DNA of 64,000 nucleotides, from contig JANRID010000044.1 of the NCBI GenBank assembly GCA_033765305.1, positions 17,372-81,371 on the forward strand, in the 5' to 3' direction. Numbering within the stretch: the first letter of the stretch is position 1; each line of letters opens with the position of its first letter. The notes beneath the pieces were generated by a model that had not been told where the DNA came from, ran no database searches, and saw only the letters and a list, made by a program, of their open reading frames with translations. Source of the stretch: RDXT01 sp033765305. Lineage in GTDB: Bacteria; Bacteroidota; Bacteroidia; J057. Positions 8,015 through 16,671 of the stretch are shown here, in pieces. The translations under genes were made by a program, and so were the position numbers.

Positions 8015-11000
8015 ATGAGGGGTTTACGTTTACTTTTTACTGCGGCCTTCGGGCTGCTGTCTGTCTCATTGTCCGGACAGACCCTGCTTCAGTACGACTT
8101 TCTCGGCGCACCAGGCGATCAGGTCTCGACCGCGCCCAGCAATGTCGCCGCCAACCTCACCGTCTCTAATATTTCCCGCGGGGCGGGGATTGCTGCGAAT
8201 GCGGGGGGTAGTTCGATCAACTCGAACGGCTGGGCCGGGGGCGCAGCGCTGAACATTGCTAACAACGACTATTACACCTTTACGATCACGCCGAACCCCG
8301 GCTATACGGTCAGTCTGACCGAGTTTACGTTCAGCCAGTACCGGTCTAACACGGGACCTGTCAATTACGCTGTCCGCACCAGCGTGGATGCATTCGCAGC
8401 AGACGTGGTGACTGGAGCAACGAAAAACGGTGCTCCTGCCGTAACCATCGCAGTCAACCTGTCCGGAGCCTCATACCAGAACCTGAGCGCGGCAATCGAG
8501 ATCCGCGTGTATGGCTTCAATTCGGGGGTAGGCACTTTCCGGATTACCAATACCGGTACAGGCAATGTAACACCAGGGGTTACGGTAACTGGGTCGGTCG
8601 CGCTGGCCGGTGGTGGCGGCTGCACGCTCGCACCCTCCGACTCGGCCAATGCGCCGGTATTCTCCGGTGTAGGCACGAATGCCCTGACCCTCAACTGGTC
8701 GCTGGCAGGGGCTGGTGTGGGCTCCAGCCGGATCCTCGTGGCCCGTGCCGGCGCGCCCGTGGCCGGCACGCCCAGCGACAGCACCACCTACGCCGCCAAC
8801 GGCGCCTTCGGCACCGCCGGCACCGAGTTTACCGCACCCGGCGAGTTCGTCGTATTCAACAATACCGGCACGGGCGCCACGGTTACCGGCCTGACGCCCG
8901 GCACCGTGTATTACTTCGCGCTCTTCGAATACAACTGCGCCGCAGGCTCCGAACTGTACTACGCCGCGCCGCTGGCAGCCCAGGATACGACCCTGCCCTC
9001 GAATGTGGTCCTTTCCGAAGGGTGCGAAGGCAGCACCAGCCTGGATCTGAGCTGGACATTCGGCGCAGGCGCCTACGACGGCGTAGTGGTCTTTGCACGG
9101 GAAGGCGCCATTCCCTCCGGCCCCGGCCTCGACGATGCCGACGACTATACCGGCGTCAATGCCAGCTACAGCCTCGCCGCAGACCTCGGCGCCAAGGGCC
9201 GGGTGGTGTACCGGGGCAATGGCACCGGCGTGACTGTTTCGGGCCTTACAACCGGAAGCTCCTATACCTTCGCCGCCTATACCTATGTCAATGCGGCCTC
9301 TTCCGTCTGGTCTTCAGGCACTACCACTTCCGAAACCATCGGCATCCCGAATGTGAGCAGCCTGGTTTCCCTGCCGGCCAATGCTGCCGTAGGGCTCACC
9401 TGGGCCACGCCTGCTGCCGGATGCTTCGATGAAGTGCTGATCATCGCATCGGCCCTGAATACAGTCCCGCCGCCTTCGACGGGCACAACCGCCTCCGCCG
9501 TGTACGGAAGCGGCACTGCGGTCGGGGCGGGCTATGTGGTGTACAGCGGAACCGGGTCTTCGGTGAATGTGACCGGCCTGACCAACGGCACGCTCTATTA
9601 TTTCAATGTGTACGTCCGCCGGGGGGCCGAGTGGAGCAGTGTGCAGCAGATCAGCGCAACGCCGCAGGATGTGACAGTGCTGCTGCCCGGCGATCTTGCG
9701 ATCGTGGCCATCAATACCGACATCGGCGGCGGCGATGACGAAGTGTGCTTCGTGGCCTTCAAGGAAATTCTCCCCGGCACCAGCATCGACTTCACAGACA
9801 ACGGCTACGAGCGCGTAAGCGCGGGCCTGTGGGGCGATACGGAAGGCACCATCCGCATGACCCGCACCGGGGCTGCCATTCCGGCGGGCACGGTGATCTG
9901 CATTCAGGGCTTCGGGAATGAAGATGCGGATTTCGATGAGTTTACCTGCGGCGTATCCGACGATGCCGGCTGGAGCATCACCAGCCTCAACGGGGCGCTC
10001 TTCGACTTCAACCTCAACACGACTGACCAGATCCTCATCATGCAGAACGGCACCTGGACCAATCCCGCAGGTGCGCATGATGCTTCGTATTCGGGCAATG
10101 TGCTTTACGGCTGGACTGCGATTGGCTGGGAGGCGGCTCCCGGCTACGCCTCCACCTCCGGCAGCACCCTGTATCCGGGGCTGGACTGCTTCAATACCAA
10201 TGTGCTGGGCAAGACCAATCCTTCCAGGGTCAAGTATGCTGGCCTGCTTACCGGCGCCAACCAGCGCACCTGGATCGACCGGATCAATACTGCCGCCGAC
10301 TGGCAGGACTACGTATCGAATGCAGCCTACACGGCGGGCGCCCCCAACTATGCAGGCAGCTGCGTAACCCTCAGCATTCTGGCAGGCGGTTTTTCGGCAG
10401 GCATCTGGACCGGGAATGCGAACATCAACTGGTTCGACTGCAGCAACTGGGAAAATCTACGGGTGCCGGACGAAACGGTGAATGTGACGCTGCCGGCAGG
10501 CACGGCGTTTTCCGCTACCATCGATCCTGCTGCTGCGTTCTCGGACCGCTTCGGCGACTTGGCCGAATGCAACGACCTGACCATTGCCAACACCGCTTCG
10601 CTGAGCATGGCGCCGGCAGGCAGCCTGCTGGAAGTGCGCGGCGACTGGACCAACAGCAATGCTACAGATCTCTTCATCGAAGGCAGCGGAACGGTGCGTT
10701 TCCAGGGCGCGGCTACGCAATCCATCAGCAACGCCTCCGGCACGGAGCGCTTCGCTTCGCTCGCCGTCAATACCGGCGGCAGCCTGGTGCTGAATGCCCG
10801 GACCCAGGTGGTCAATGGAATCAGCCTGCTCGATGGCATCGTGCAGACCGCAGCCGGCAGCGAGCTGGTGCTGCTCGACAACACCACCGTCAGCGGTGCC
10901 AGCGATGCCAGCCACGTCTTCGGGCCGGTCCGCAAGGCGGGCGACGAAGCCTTTACCTTCCCGGTCGGCAGCGGTACGGCTCTTCGGCCCATCAGTATCG

Positions 11001-11911
11001 GCGCGGGTCCTGTTGGAGATGAGTTCGAGGCGGAATATGTGCAGGGTGATCCTTATGTAGAGGTTGGCAGCCTGCTCGTAGCCGATCTGGCCTTTATCAG
11101 CACCCTCGAATACTGGAACCTGAACCGCACCGCCGGCACCGGGGCCCGCGCAGTGACGGCGACCTGGAACAGCGGCAGCCTGGTGACTACCCCTTCCACC
11201 GTCGTGGTGGCCCGCTACAACGGCACAGCATGGGAGCAGGCCGGCGGCGACGGAGACGACGGCGGCTTTACCGGCACAGCCGCCGCAGGCAGCGTGACCT
11301 CGATCCCAGTGTCTGTCTTCAGCCCCTTCACGCTCGGATCCCCGGATGCCACCAATATCTTCCCCGTCGAACTGCTGGACTTCAGCGCCGTGCCGAACGG
11401 CGCGGCGGTGCAGCTGGACTGGAACACGGCCCGCGAGGAGAATTTCGACCGCTTCATCATCGAGCGCAGCGCCGATGAAAACCTCTTCCTCCCCATCGGC
11501 GAGGTGAAGGGCATGGGCGGCGCCGGCAAGACCAGCTACCGCTTCACCGACGATGCGCCGCTGTCGGGCATCAGCTACTACCGCCTGCGCATGCTGGACC
11601 TCGACGGCAGCTTCCGCCGCTCCGATGTGCGGACGGTGAACTTCGGCCCTGCCGCTGCCCTCGCGCTGCTGCGCGTGACGCCCAACCCCGGCCAGGGGCA
11701 ATATACCCTGAACCTGAGCCTGCCGCAGGCCGGCAAGCTGGAGCTGCAGGTGTTCTCGGCTGAGGGCCGCCTGGTGCTGCGCAGCGTGCGGGATGCCGCC
11801 GCCGGCGTGGCGGAGCTTCCGCTCGACCTCACGCAGCTGCCTGCCGGGGTGTACCAGCTCCGCGCCGGCATGCTGGGCGCCTATGCCACGCAGCGTGTTG
11901 TAAAGAATTAA
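8015..11911 (+). CDS. Large multidomain surface protein with T9SS type A sorting domain
   Basis: Exported protein of 1298 residues. A signal peptide spans about 1-22 (MRGLRLLFTAAFGLLSVSLS). Three consecutive FN3-like modules of about 100 residues lie at roughly 220-550, each ending in a 'VTGLTxGTxYYF' strand (VTGLTPGTVYYFALFEYN). A lamin-tail-like domain follows near 555-800 (PGDLAIVAINTD, SIDFTDNGYE), then beta-helix-like repeats near 840-1000 with a WENLRVPDETVNV entry. The last 75 residues are a T9SS type A sorting domain with VTPNPGQGQYTL, VFSAEGRLVL and LPAGVYQLRAG, so the protein is expected to cross the outer membrane and be attached to or released from the surface. Start: the ATG at 8015 gives the signal peptide; a TTG at 7967 in the same frame is possible. 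Adhesin or surface-layer role is inference. Confidence 0.88.
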   Translation: MRGLRLLFTAAFGLLSVSLSGQTLLQYDFLGAPGDQVSTAPSNVAANLTVSNISRGAGIAANAGGSSINSNGWAGGAALNIANNDYYTFTITPNPGYTVSLTEFTFSQYRSNTGPVNYAVRTSVDAFAADVVTGATKNGAPAVTIAVNLSGASYQNLSAAIEIRVYGFNSGVGTFRITNTGTGNVTPGVTVTGSVALAGGGGCTLAPSDSANAPVFSGVGTNALTLNWSLAGAGVGSSRILVARAGAPVAGTPSDSTTYAANGAFGTAGTEFTAPGEFVVFNNTGTGATVTGLTPGTVYYFALFEYNCAAGSELYYAAPLAAQDTTLPSNVVLSEGCEGSTSLDLSWTFGAGAYDGVVVFAREGAIPSGPGLDDADDYTGVNASYSLAADLGAKGRVVYRGNGTGVTVSGLTTGSSYTFAAYTYVNAASSVWSSGTTTSETIGIPNVSSLVSLPANAAVGLTWATPAAGCFDEVLIIASALNTVPPPSTGTTASAVYGSGTAVGAGYVVYSGTGSSVNVTGLTNGTLYYFNVYVRRGAEWSSVQQISATPQDVTVLLPGDLAIVAINTDIGGGDDEVCFVAFKEILPGTSIDFTDNGYERVSAGLWGDTEGTIRMTRTGAAIPAGTVICIQGFGNEDADFDEFTCGVSDDAGWSITSLNGALFDFNLNTTDQILIMQNGTWTNPAGAHDASYSGNVLYGWTAIGWEAAPGYASTSGSTLYPGLDCFNTNVLGKTNPSRVKYAGLLTGANQRTWIDRINTAADWQDYVSNAAYTAGAPNYAGSCVTLSILAGGFSAGIWTGNANINWFDCSNWENLRVPDETVNVTLPAGTAFSATIDPAAAFSDRFGDLAECNDLTIANTASLSMAPAGSLLEVRGDWTNSNATDLFIEGSGTVRFQGAATQSISNASGTERFASLAVNTGGSLVLNARTQVVNGISLLDGIVQTAAGSELVLLDNTTVSGASDASHVFGPVRKAGDEAFTFPVGSGTALRPISIGAGPVGDEFEAEYVQGDPYVEVGSLLVADLAFISTLEYWNLNRTAGTGARAVTATWNSGSLVTTPSTVVVARYNGTAWEQAGGDGDDGGFTGTAAAGSVTSIPVSVFSPFTLGSPDATNIFPVELLDFSAVPNGAAVQLDWNTAREENFDRFIIERSADENLFLPIGEVKGMGGAGKTSYRFTDDAPLSGISYYRLRMLDLDGSFRRSDVRTVNFGPAAALALLRVTPNPGQGQYTLNLSLPQAGKLELQVFSAEGRLVLRSVRDAAAGVAELPLDLTQLPAGVYQLRAGMLGAYATQRVVKN

Positions 11912-11934
11912 TATTCAGTTGATTACCGTCCATG

Positions 11935-11974
11935 CCCAGCCCTCGTTCCGATCAGAACGAGGGCTGGGTATTTT
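11935..11974 (+). terminator. Strong intrinsic terminator after the surface-protein gene
   Basis: A 14-bp perfect stem (CCCAGCCCTCGTTC at 11935-11948 and its complement at 11955-11968) with a 6-base loop, followed by TATTTT. It lies 23 bases after the stop codon. Confidence 0.85.
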
Positions 11975-11981
11975 AAGAAGC

Positions 11982-12023
11982 CCGGTATTTCTGCCTTCGG
12001 CAGAAGCAGATACCGGATTTTTT
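11982..12023 (+). terminator. Second hairpin with T-run in the same gap
   Basis: Outer arms CCGGTAT (11982-11988) and ATACCGG (12010-12016) enclose an inner TTCTGCC/GGCAGAA stem, followed by ATTTTTT. It follows the first terminator by only a few bases. Confidence 0.65.
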
Positions 12024-12094
12024 CCGTACATTAGTCTTAGGGATTGGGCAACCAGTCCGTCCAAGATTCATACCGTCCTGTATTCTTACTTGTG

Positions 12095-12118
12095 GCCTTC
12101 CCGTGAAGATGGGAAGGC
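12095..12118. repeat. Third inverted repeat before argC
   Basis: Arms GCCTTCCC (12095-12102) and GGGAAGGC (12111-12118) with an 8-base loop. There is no T-run after it. It lies upstream of the predicted argC promoter box, so it is more likely the tail of the terminator cluster than part of an argC leader. Confidence 0.45.
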
Positions 12119-12165
12119 TATTGTGCAAAACAGGGGTGTATTCGCGGAGCTGTGCGGAGATTTGC

Positions 12166-12173
12166 TAGCTTTG
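12166..12173 (+). promoter_or_regulatory. Candidate -7 box for argC
   Basis: TAGCTTTG matches TAnnTTTG and ends 19 bases before the argC ATG, the usual distance in this window. The -33 element is weak. Confidence 0.5.
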
Positions 12174-12192
12174 TTCCCCAATTCCGAACCCG

Positions 12193-13158
12193 ATGGTACG
12201 CGCTGGCATTCTGGGCGGCGCCGGCTACACGGCCGGCGAGCTGATCCGCATCCTGCTCCGGCATCCCGGAGCGCAGCTTTCCTTTGTGCAGTCCGAAAGC
12301 CACGCGGGGCAGCCCCTCGCGCGCGTGCACGGCGATCTGCTGGGGGAGACGGAGCTGCACTTCACCGGCACGCCGGACCGAGAGGCCGATGTGGTGTTTC
12401 TGTGCGCGGGCCACGGCAAAAGCCGGGCCCTGCTGGAGCGCTTCGCCTTCGCGCCGGAGGTCCGGATCATCGACCTGGGGAACGACTTCCGGCTGGCCTC
12501 GCCGGATCACAGGTTTGTGTACGGGCTGCCGGAGCTGCAGCGCGGAGCCATCCGCGCCGCGCACCGCATCGCCAATCCGGGCTGCTTTGCCACGGCCATC
12601 CAGCTGGCCCTGCTGCCGCTCGCGCAGGCAGGCCTGCTCCAGGACGAGGTGCACATCCAGGCCGTGACAGGCTCCACCGGTGCCGGGCAGCAGCCGGAGC
12701 CCACGACCCATTTCTCCTGGCGCAGCCACAACCTGTCGGTGTACAAGCCATTCACCCACCAGCACCTGCCGGAGATCCGCCAGAGCCTGGCGCAGCTGCA
12801 GCCGGGCTTCGGTGCCGCGCTCAATTTCATCCCCATCCGGGGCGACTTCACGCGGGGCATTTTCGCCTCCCTCTACCTGCGCTGCGGCCTGGAGGAAGAT
12901 GCTGTCCGCGCACAGTATGCGCAGTACTACGCCGGCCATCCGTTCACGGTGCTCAGCGGGGAGAATCCGCACCTCAAGCAGGTGGTGAATACCAACAAAT
13001 GCATCCTGCATCTGGAGCGCCACGGCGACAAGCTGCTCATCATCAGCATCCTCGATAACCTGCTCAAGGGTGCCTCGGGCCAGGCGGTGCAGAATATGAA
13101 CCTGATGTTCGGCCAGCCCGAAGACAGCGGGCTCTGGCTGAAAGGCGCGGCGTTCTGA
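12193..13158 (+). CDS. argC: N-acetyl-gamma-glutamyl-phosphate reductase
   Basis: Cytosolic NADPH-dependent enzyme of arginine (ornithine) synthesis that reduces acylglutamyl phosphate to the semialdehyde. It has 321 residues, the short form typical of Bacteroidota. The dinucleotide-binding loop GGAGYTAGEL is at 8-17. The catalytic cysteine is C131 in ANPGCFATAI, followed by TGSTGAG and a conserved HxxxPEI segment (THQHLPEI). In some Bacteroidota the intermediates are N-succinyl rather than N-acetyl; sequence alone does not decide which applies here. It stands alone, 14.6 kb from the GNAT-argG pair also in this window, behind two terminators, so it has its own transcription unit. Confidence 0.95.
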   Translation: MVRAGILGGAGYTAGELIRILLRHPGAQLSFVQSESHAGQPLARVHGDLLGETELHFTGTPDREADVVFLCAGHGKSRALLERFAFAPEVRIIDLGNDFRLASPDHRFVYGLPELQRGAIRAAHRIANPGCFATAIQLALLPLAQAGLLQDEVHIQAVTGSTGAGQQPEPTTHFSWRSHNLSVYKPFTHQHLPEIRQSLAQLQPGFGAALNFIPIRGDFTRGIFASLYLRCGLEEDAVRAQYAQYYAGHPFTVLSGENPHLKQVVNTNKCILHLERHGDKLLIISILDNLLKGASGQAVQNMNLMFGQPEDSGLWLKGAAF

Positions 13159-13173
13159 GCGGCATCAAACAAG

Positions 13174-13204
13174 ATGCCGCAGCAGGCGGGGCCTGCTGCG
13201 GCAT
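13174..13204. terminator. Hairpin between convergent argC and lipoprotein genes
   Basis: A 14-bp perfect stem (ATGCCGCAGCAGGC and its complement) with a GGG loop. It lies 15 bases after the argC stop and 18 bases beyond the convergent gene's stop, which fits a shared terminator without a T-run. Confidence 0.6.
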
Positions 13205-13222
13205 GGCGGAAACTCCGGGCGG

Positions 13223-14374
13223 TCAGTAGTTGCGGTAAAACTCGCCGGTAAAGGTGGTCACCTGGCTGAAGATCGGCTTGGTGAACTCGATAAAGAGATC
13301 CTGGGGAAGGGGATTGGGCGCTTCGCGGCGTTTGGAAATGAAGCGCTTGTCGTCTTCGTCGAGGGCGCGCTCATCGCCATTGAAGAAGCCCCAGCGGTCG
13401 TAGTACACAAAGGTGCCGGGAAACTTGCGGTTGGAGATGAGGCTGCCGGTACGCCCGTCGATGATGCGGTAGTCGAGCAGGCCGCTGGAGGAAATCTCTT
13501 TCTGGAAGCGGTGCACCTCGGCCTTGACAGTGCCGTAGACATTGACCGTGCTGTCGCCGACGGTGGCTTTGCCGACGATGACGCTGTCGCGCTGGCGGTT
13601 GATGACGGTTTCCTTCACATAAGCCTGTCCCACCACGAAGTCGTCGAACATCATGCGGATGATCTGATCCGGCTCGCGGCGGAGCTGCCCGGCTTCCTTG
13701 GCGGAGTAGAAGCGCACGAAGGGGCTGAACTGCTGGGAGCGGATGTATTCGATGATCTGATTTTCGAAGAATTCGTTGGTCAGCTGGAGGCTGCGGGAGT
13801 GCATGGGAATGGGCTCGATCTGGATATGGAGCGTTGCCCAGTCCTGGGCCTCGAACATCTTGGATTCGGCGTCGCGGAAGCCGGGGCGGAAGGCGAGGGC
13901 ACGCTGGAAGTGCTCGTAGGCCATTTTAGCGCTTTCGCGGTCGCCCTGGCGGCCGAGTTCGAGGCGCTGCATGCCGAGGGCGTAGCGGGCCTCTGCGGAT
14001 TTGAGCGTAGCGTCGTTGAACTCGGAGGTGAAATTGCGGGCATTGGGCAGGAGGCGCCGGGCTGCGGGCGCGCGCTGGATCTCGTTGTAGACGCGGTTGA
14101 GGGTTTCGTAGTATTCGGCGACGGTTTCCCAGCGGAGGGGATCGGAGCCGAGCTTGGCCGTGTTGATGCGCTCCTGGTAATACTCCAGCAGGGCGGGGTA
14201 GGCCGCTTCGAGGGTCTGGGAGGCCTTCTTGCTGTCGGGCGACCTGCGGAGGCGCTCGATGGAGTTGAACACAGCCGACTCGTAGTCGCCCTGTTCATAG
14301 GCTTTTTTGGTGGCTTTGCAGGCGCTCAGGGCAGCCAGGGCCATCAGGAGGAGAAGGGGGAGTAGACGTCTCAT
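13223..14374 (-). CDS. Predicted lipoprotein with helical repeat region
   Basis: Exported lipoprotein of 383 residues. The signal peptide ends in a lipobox, LSAC, with C19 as the lipidated residue. Residues about 20-180 are helical and TPR-like (YEQGDYESAVFNSIERLRRS; MAYEHFQRALAFRPGFRDAE). The second half (about 180-383) is richer in beta strands and contains KATVGDSTVNVYGTVKAEV and a YDRWGFFNGDERAL segment. I do not recognise a named family; similar lipoproteins occur in Saprospiria and Cytophagia. A -7-like box lies 28 bases upstream of the start. It may act in envelope assembly, but that is only a guess from its location and repeats. Confidence 0.72.
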   Translation of the reverse strand: MRRLLPLLLLMALAALSACKATKKAYEQGDYESAVFNSIERLRRSPDSKKASQTLEAAYPALLEYYQERINTAKLGSDPLRWETVAEYYETLNRVYNEIQRAPAARRLLPNARNFTSEFNDATLKSAEARYALGMQRLELGRQGDRESAKMAYEHFQRALAFRPGFRDAESKMFEAQDWATLHIQIEPIPMHSRSLQLTNEFFENQIIEYIRSQQFSPFVRFYSAKEAGQLRREPDQIIRMMFDDFVVGQAYVKETVINRQRDSVIVGKATVGDSTVNVYGTVKAEVHRFQKEISSSGLLDYRIIDGRTGSLISNRKFPGTFVYYDRWGFFNGDERALDEDDKRFISKRREAPNPLPQDLFIEFTKPIFSQVTTFTGEFYRNY

Positions 14375-14402
14375 GGCAATCGGTGTGGTGGGGGTAACGG
14401 TA

Positions 14403-14410
14403 CGAAGATA
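14403..14410 (-). promoter_or_regulatory. Candidate -7 box (TATCTTCG) for the lipoprotein gene
   Basis: On the minus strand this reads TATCTTCG, one base from TAnnTTTG and identical to the box found before the 32961 and 41691 genes. It is 28 bases from the start codon. Confidence 0.45.
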
Positions 14411-14562
14411 CGGCTTTTCCGGGCACCAGGCGCAGGGCCTGAAGGGCTCCGGAACTGCTGATCTATACCGGATCGGGGCCGGGGAGGTTGCGCAATGCTT
14501 TGCCGGAATGAGCAGGCGTGGAGGCTTCGGGGACAGGTGTGCCGGGCCCGGGAGCAGATGGG

Positions 14563-14946
14563 CTAGCCGACCAGTTCCTCAAACAGCTTGCGCGCGGTGG
14601 CATCGGGATCGCTGCTCAGGCCGGGGTGGGGGCGGGAGGTCTGGAGGATAGCGCTGCGCACGGCGGTGAGCCAGCGGAAGCGCTCGGGCAGGCTGAGGGC
14701 GGCGATGGGGCCGCAGGCGGGGTCGCCTTCGGCGATGCGGGCAAACACGCCGAGCTGCTGCCGCAGCAGATCCAGATCCAGGTCCGGAGCCAGGGCGAGG
14801 AGCCGGGCCTCGCGCACCTCGGAGAGCACGCGGATGAAGCGTGCAGATTTGGAGAAGAGGATGATTCCGACGTTCAGAAACTCCTCCCGGTCCACCCGCG
14901 GCACGATCCGGATGACGGCATACTCATATACGTGCGGTGCGCGCAT
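14563..14946 (-). CDS. DUF3037 family protein
   Basis: Soluble protein of 127 residues matching the DUF3037 pattern: it opens MRAPHVYEYAVIRIVPRVDR, continues EEFLNVGIILFSKSARFIRV, and has a helical C-terminal half (LPERFRWLTAVRSAILQTSR). The family has no known reaction. Its start overlaps the end of the HipA-like kinase gene by 23 bases, so the two are translationally coupled. The frame is open far upstream, but that part is antisense to nothing and merely shadows the kinase gene; the ATG at 14946 is where family sequence begins. The pairing of a HipA-like kinase with DUF3037 is known from other genomes and suggests a joint function. Confidence 0.78.
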   Translation of the reverse strand: MRAPHVYEYAVIRIVPRVDREEFLNVGIILFSKSARFIRVLSEVREARLLALAPDLDLDLLRQQLGVFARIAEGDPACGPIAALSLPERFRWLTAVRSAILQTSRPHPGLSSDPDATARKLFEELVG

Positions 14947-15706
14947 GGAGGAGGTGTTGGGTGAATGCATCTGCATGCTGGAGCCGCAGGCTGAGGAAGC
15001 GGGCATAGCCGGCGCGGAGGGTTTCGGGATCGAGGTCGGTGTCGTCCCATTGCAGCCAGCTGCCGGGGATGAGATCCGCAAGGGCCTGCAGGACGCCGCC
15101 CCCGAGGCGCTGGCGGCATTCCGCATCGGCTTCGGGTATCCGGCTGGCATAGGGGAGCAGCACGTGGTCCCGGATGGGGGCGAAAGGGCTGCGGGCCTGG
15201 GCCTCCAGGCTGTCCCAGGTATGGTGGAAGTACAGGGCTGCGCCGTGGTCGATGAGCCAGAGTTCGCGCTGCCAGAGGAGGAGGTTGGTGTTGCGGGCGC
15301 TGCGGTCGACGTTGGTGAGGAAGGCATCGAGCCACACGATGCGGGAGGCCAGCAGGGGATCGGGCTGGAAGAGGGCGGGGTCGAAGGCGGCGGCGCCGGG
15401 CAGGAAGGCCAGGGCGAGGTTGAGGCCCTGGCTGGCGGCGAGCAGGTCCTGGATTTCTTCGTCGCCTTCGGCCTGGCCGAAGGCGGGGTCGAGCTGGGCG
15501 AAGACCAGCTCCGGCACCGGGAGGCCGAGGCAGCGGGCGGCTTCGCCGCCGAGGAGTTCGGCGATCAGGGCGCGGGCGCCATGCCCGGAGCCCCTGAATT
15601 TGAGGACATATTTCCGCCCGTCGTCTGCATCCATGAGGGCGGGCAGGGAGCCGCCTTCGCGCAGGGGGGTAATATAGCGGGTGGCCTGTACGGTCCGGAG
15701 CTGCAT
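14924..15706 (-). CDS. HipA-like kinase
   Basis: Predicted protein kinase of the compact HipA-like group, 260 residues (about 60% of the length of E. coli HipA, lacking its N-terminal subdomain). Kinase elements: K36 in YVLKFRGSG for ATP binding, the catalytic loop NVDRSARNTNLL (D134, N139), and a DFG-equivalent DHG with D153 in LIDHGAALYF. HipA proteins phosphorylate translation targets such as glutamyl-tRNA synthetase; whether this short form does so is unknown. No HipB-like HTH antitoxin gene is next to it; the partner is instead the overlapping DUF3037 gene. The start at 15706 fits the promoter 18 bases upstream; a longer in-frame start would precede the promoter. Confidence 0.8.
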   Translation of the reverse strand: MQLRTVQATRYITPLREGGSLPALMDADDGRKYVLKFRGSGHGARALIAELLGGEAARCLGLPVPELVFAQLDPAFGQAEGDEEIQDLLAASQGLNLALAFLPGAAAFDPALFQPDPLLASRIVWLDAFLTNVDRSARNTNLLLWQRELWLIDHGAALYFHHTWDSLEAQARSPFAPIRDHVLLPYASRIPEADAECRQRLGGGVLQALADLIPGSWLQWDDTDLDPETLRAGYARFLSLRLQHADAFTQHLLHARTARI

Positions 15707-15724
15707 GGAAAGGGAACTATGGGG

Positions 15725-15732
15725 CAAAGATA
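15725..15732 (-). promoter_or_regulatory. -7 box for the HipA-like/DUF3037 operon
   Basis: The minus strand reads TATCTTTG, an exact TAnnTTTG match, 18 bases upstream of the kinase start codon. No clear -33 element. Confidence 0.6.
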
Positions 15733-15918
15733 CGGATTTCTCCGCTGCGGCATCGGTGCGGCACGCCTGCGTAAGCTCCCGGCACCGCGTGCCATCCGCA
15801 GGCCCAACCTGCGGCCGCCTGCGCCGTATAAGTCGGACCCGGATCCGATGCATTCCCCCTCACGATCCCCGCTATGGACCATCATTGTCTGGATTGCATG
15901 GAAATGGAAGCCTGCCGT

Positions 15919-16509
15919 ATGACCCGGATTCCCTTGACCCCGAACAAGTTCCCGTCCCCTGCCGCTGCCGGGCGCTGCATCCGCCGGTTTGCGGTGATGG
16001 TCTTCCTGCCGCTGCTTGCCGCCTGCGGAAACGGCCCGAAAGCCCCCGGCCCCCAGGCTGAACATGCCGCCGATGAGGACTGCGTGTTTGATGAGTCCTA
16101 TATATATGCCAATCCGGTATTCTCCGGCGGGCCTGCAGCATGCAGCACGTGGGATTCCGTCCAGCGCCGCTATACGGCCCTGACGGAGCGGCAGGAGATG
16201 CTGAGCGTTGCCTTTTGGGCATGCAGGGAACTGGCGATGGATGCCGCCCTGTATCTCCCGTACGGGGCGCCGGAAGCCGACCGACTGCAGGCAGGCATCG
16301 AAGCACTGGCAGCCAGGGTGCTTCAGGCCGAAGACCAGCAAAGCCTGGTGCAGGCAGCCAGGCGCAGCCTGCAGTCCCGGGAGACCGGCACGCAGCAGCA
16401 GACGGTGTACCGGATCGAGGTTCCATCCTCGTTTTACGATGATTTTTTCGTGGAATATCTGATATGGTCCGATCAGGCTCTCATCCGTATCTACTATATC
16501 AAAACGTAG
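15919..16509 (+). CDS. Predicted lipoprotein of unknown function
   Basis: Exported lipoprotein of 196 residues. A long positively charged N terminus precedes a hydrophobic stretch (FAVMVFLPLLAAC) with C36 in the lipobox position. The mature part contains a cysteine pair and a helical region (YTALTERQEMLSVAFWACRE) and ends in a beta-rich segment (YDDFFVEYLIWSDQALIRIY). No family is recognised. The ATG at 15919 was chosen over one at 15874 because the earlier residues (MDHHCLDCMEMEACR) do not fit a signal peptide. It is transcribed divergently from the HipA-like operon. Confidence 0.62.
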   Translation: MTRIPLTPNKFPSPAAAGRCIRRFAVMVFLPLLAACGNGPKAPGPQAEHAADEDCVFDESYIYANPVFSGGPAACSTWDSVQRRYTALTERQEMLSVAFWACRELAMDAALYLPYGAPEADRLQAGIEALAARVLQAEDQQSLVQAARRSLQSRETGTQQQTVYRIEVPSSFYDDFFVEYLIWSDQALIRIYYIKT

Positions 16510-16671
16510 CATGCCGGATGGCCGCAGCTCGCCTGCCCTGCTTCAGCACGCGCCCAGCCCCGTGGCCGGATGCCTGATGCCGGCTCCTGCCGCTGCTTGC
16601 AATTGCGCTGCATCCCGCGTTACTTGCATATGCCGGACCTGAACGCGCCCGCTTCCTGCAACTGCCTGTAC

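Noticed and set aside
12095..12118. Riboswitch or leader attenuator for argC
   Set aside because: The inverted repeat lies upstream of the predicted argC promoter box and there is no leader reading frame with arginine codons.
13223..14374. TPR lipoprotein as a SusD-type nutrient-binding protein
   Set aside because: There is no adjacent SusC/TonB-dependent receptor gene and the SusD motifs are missing.
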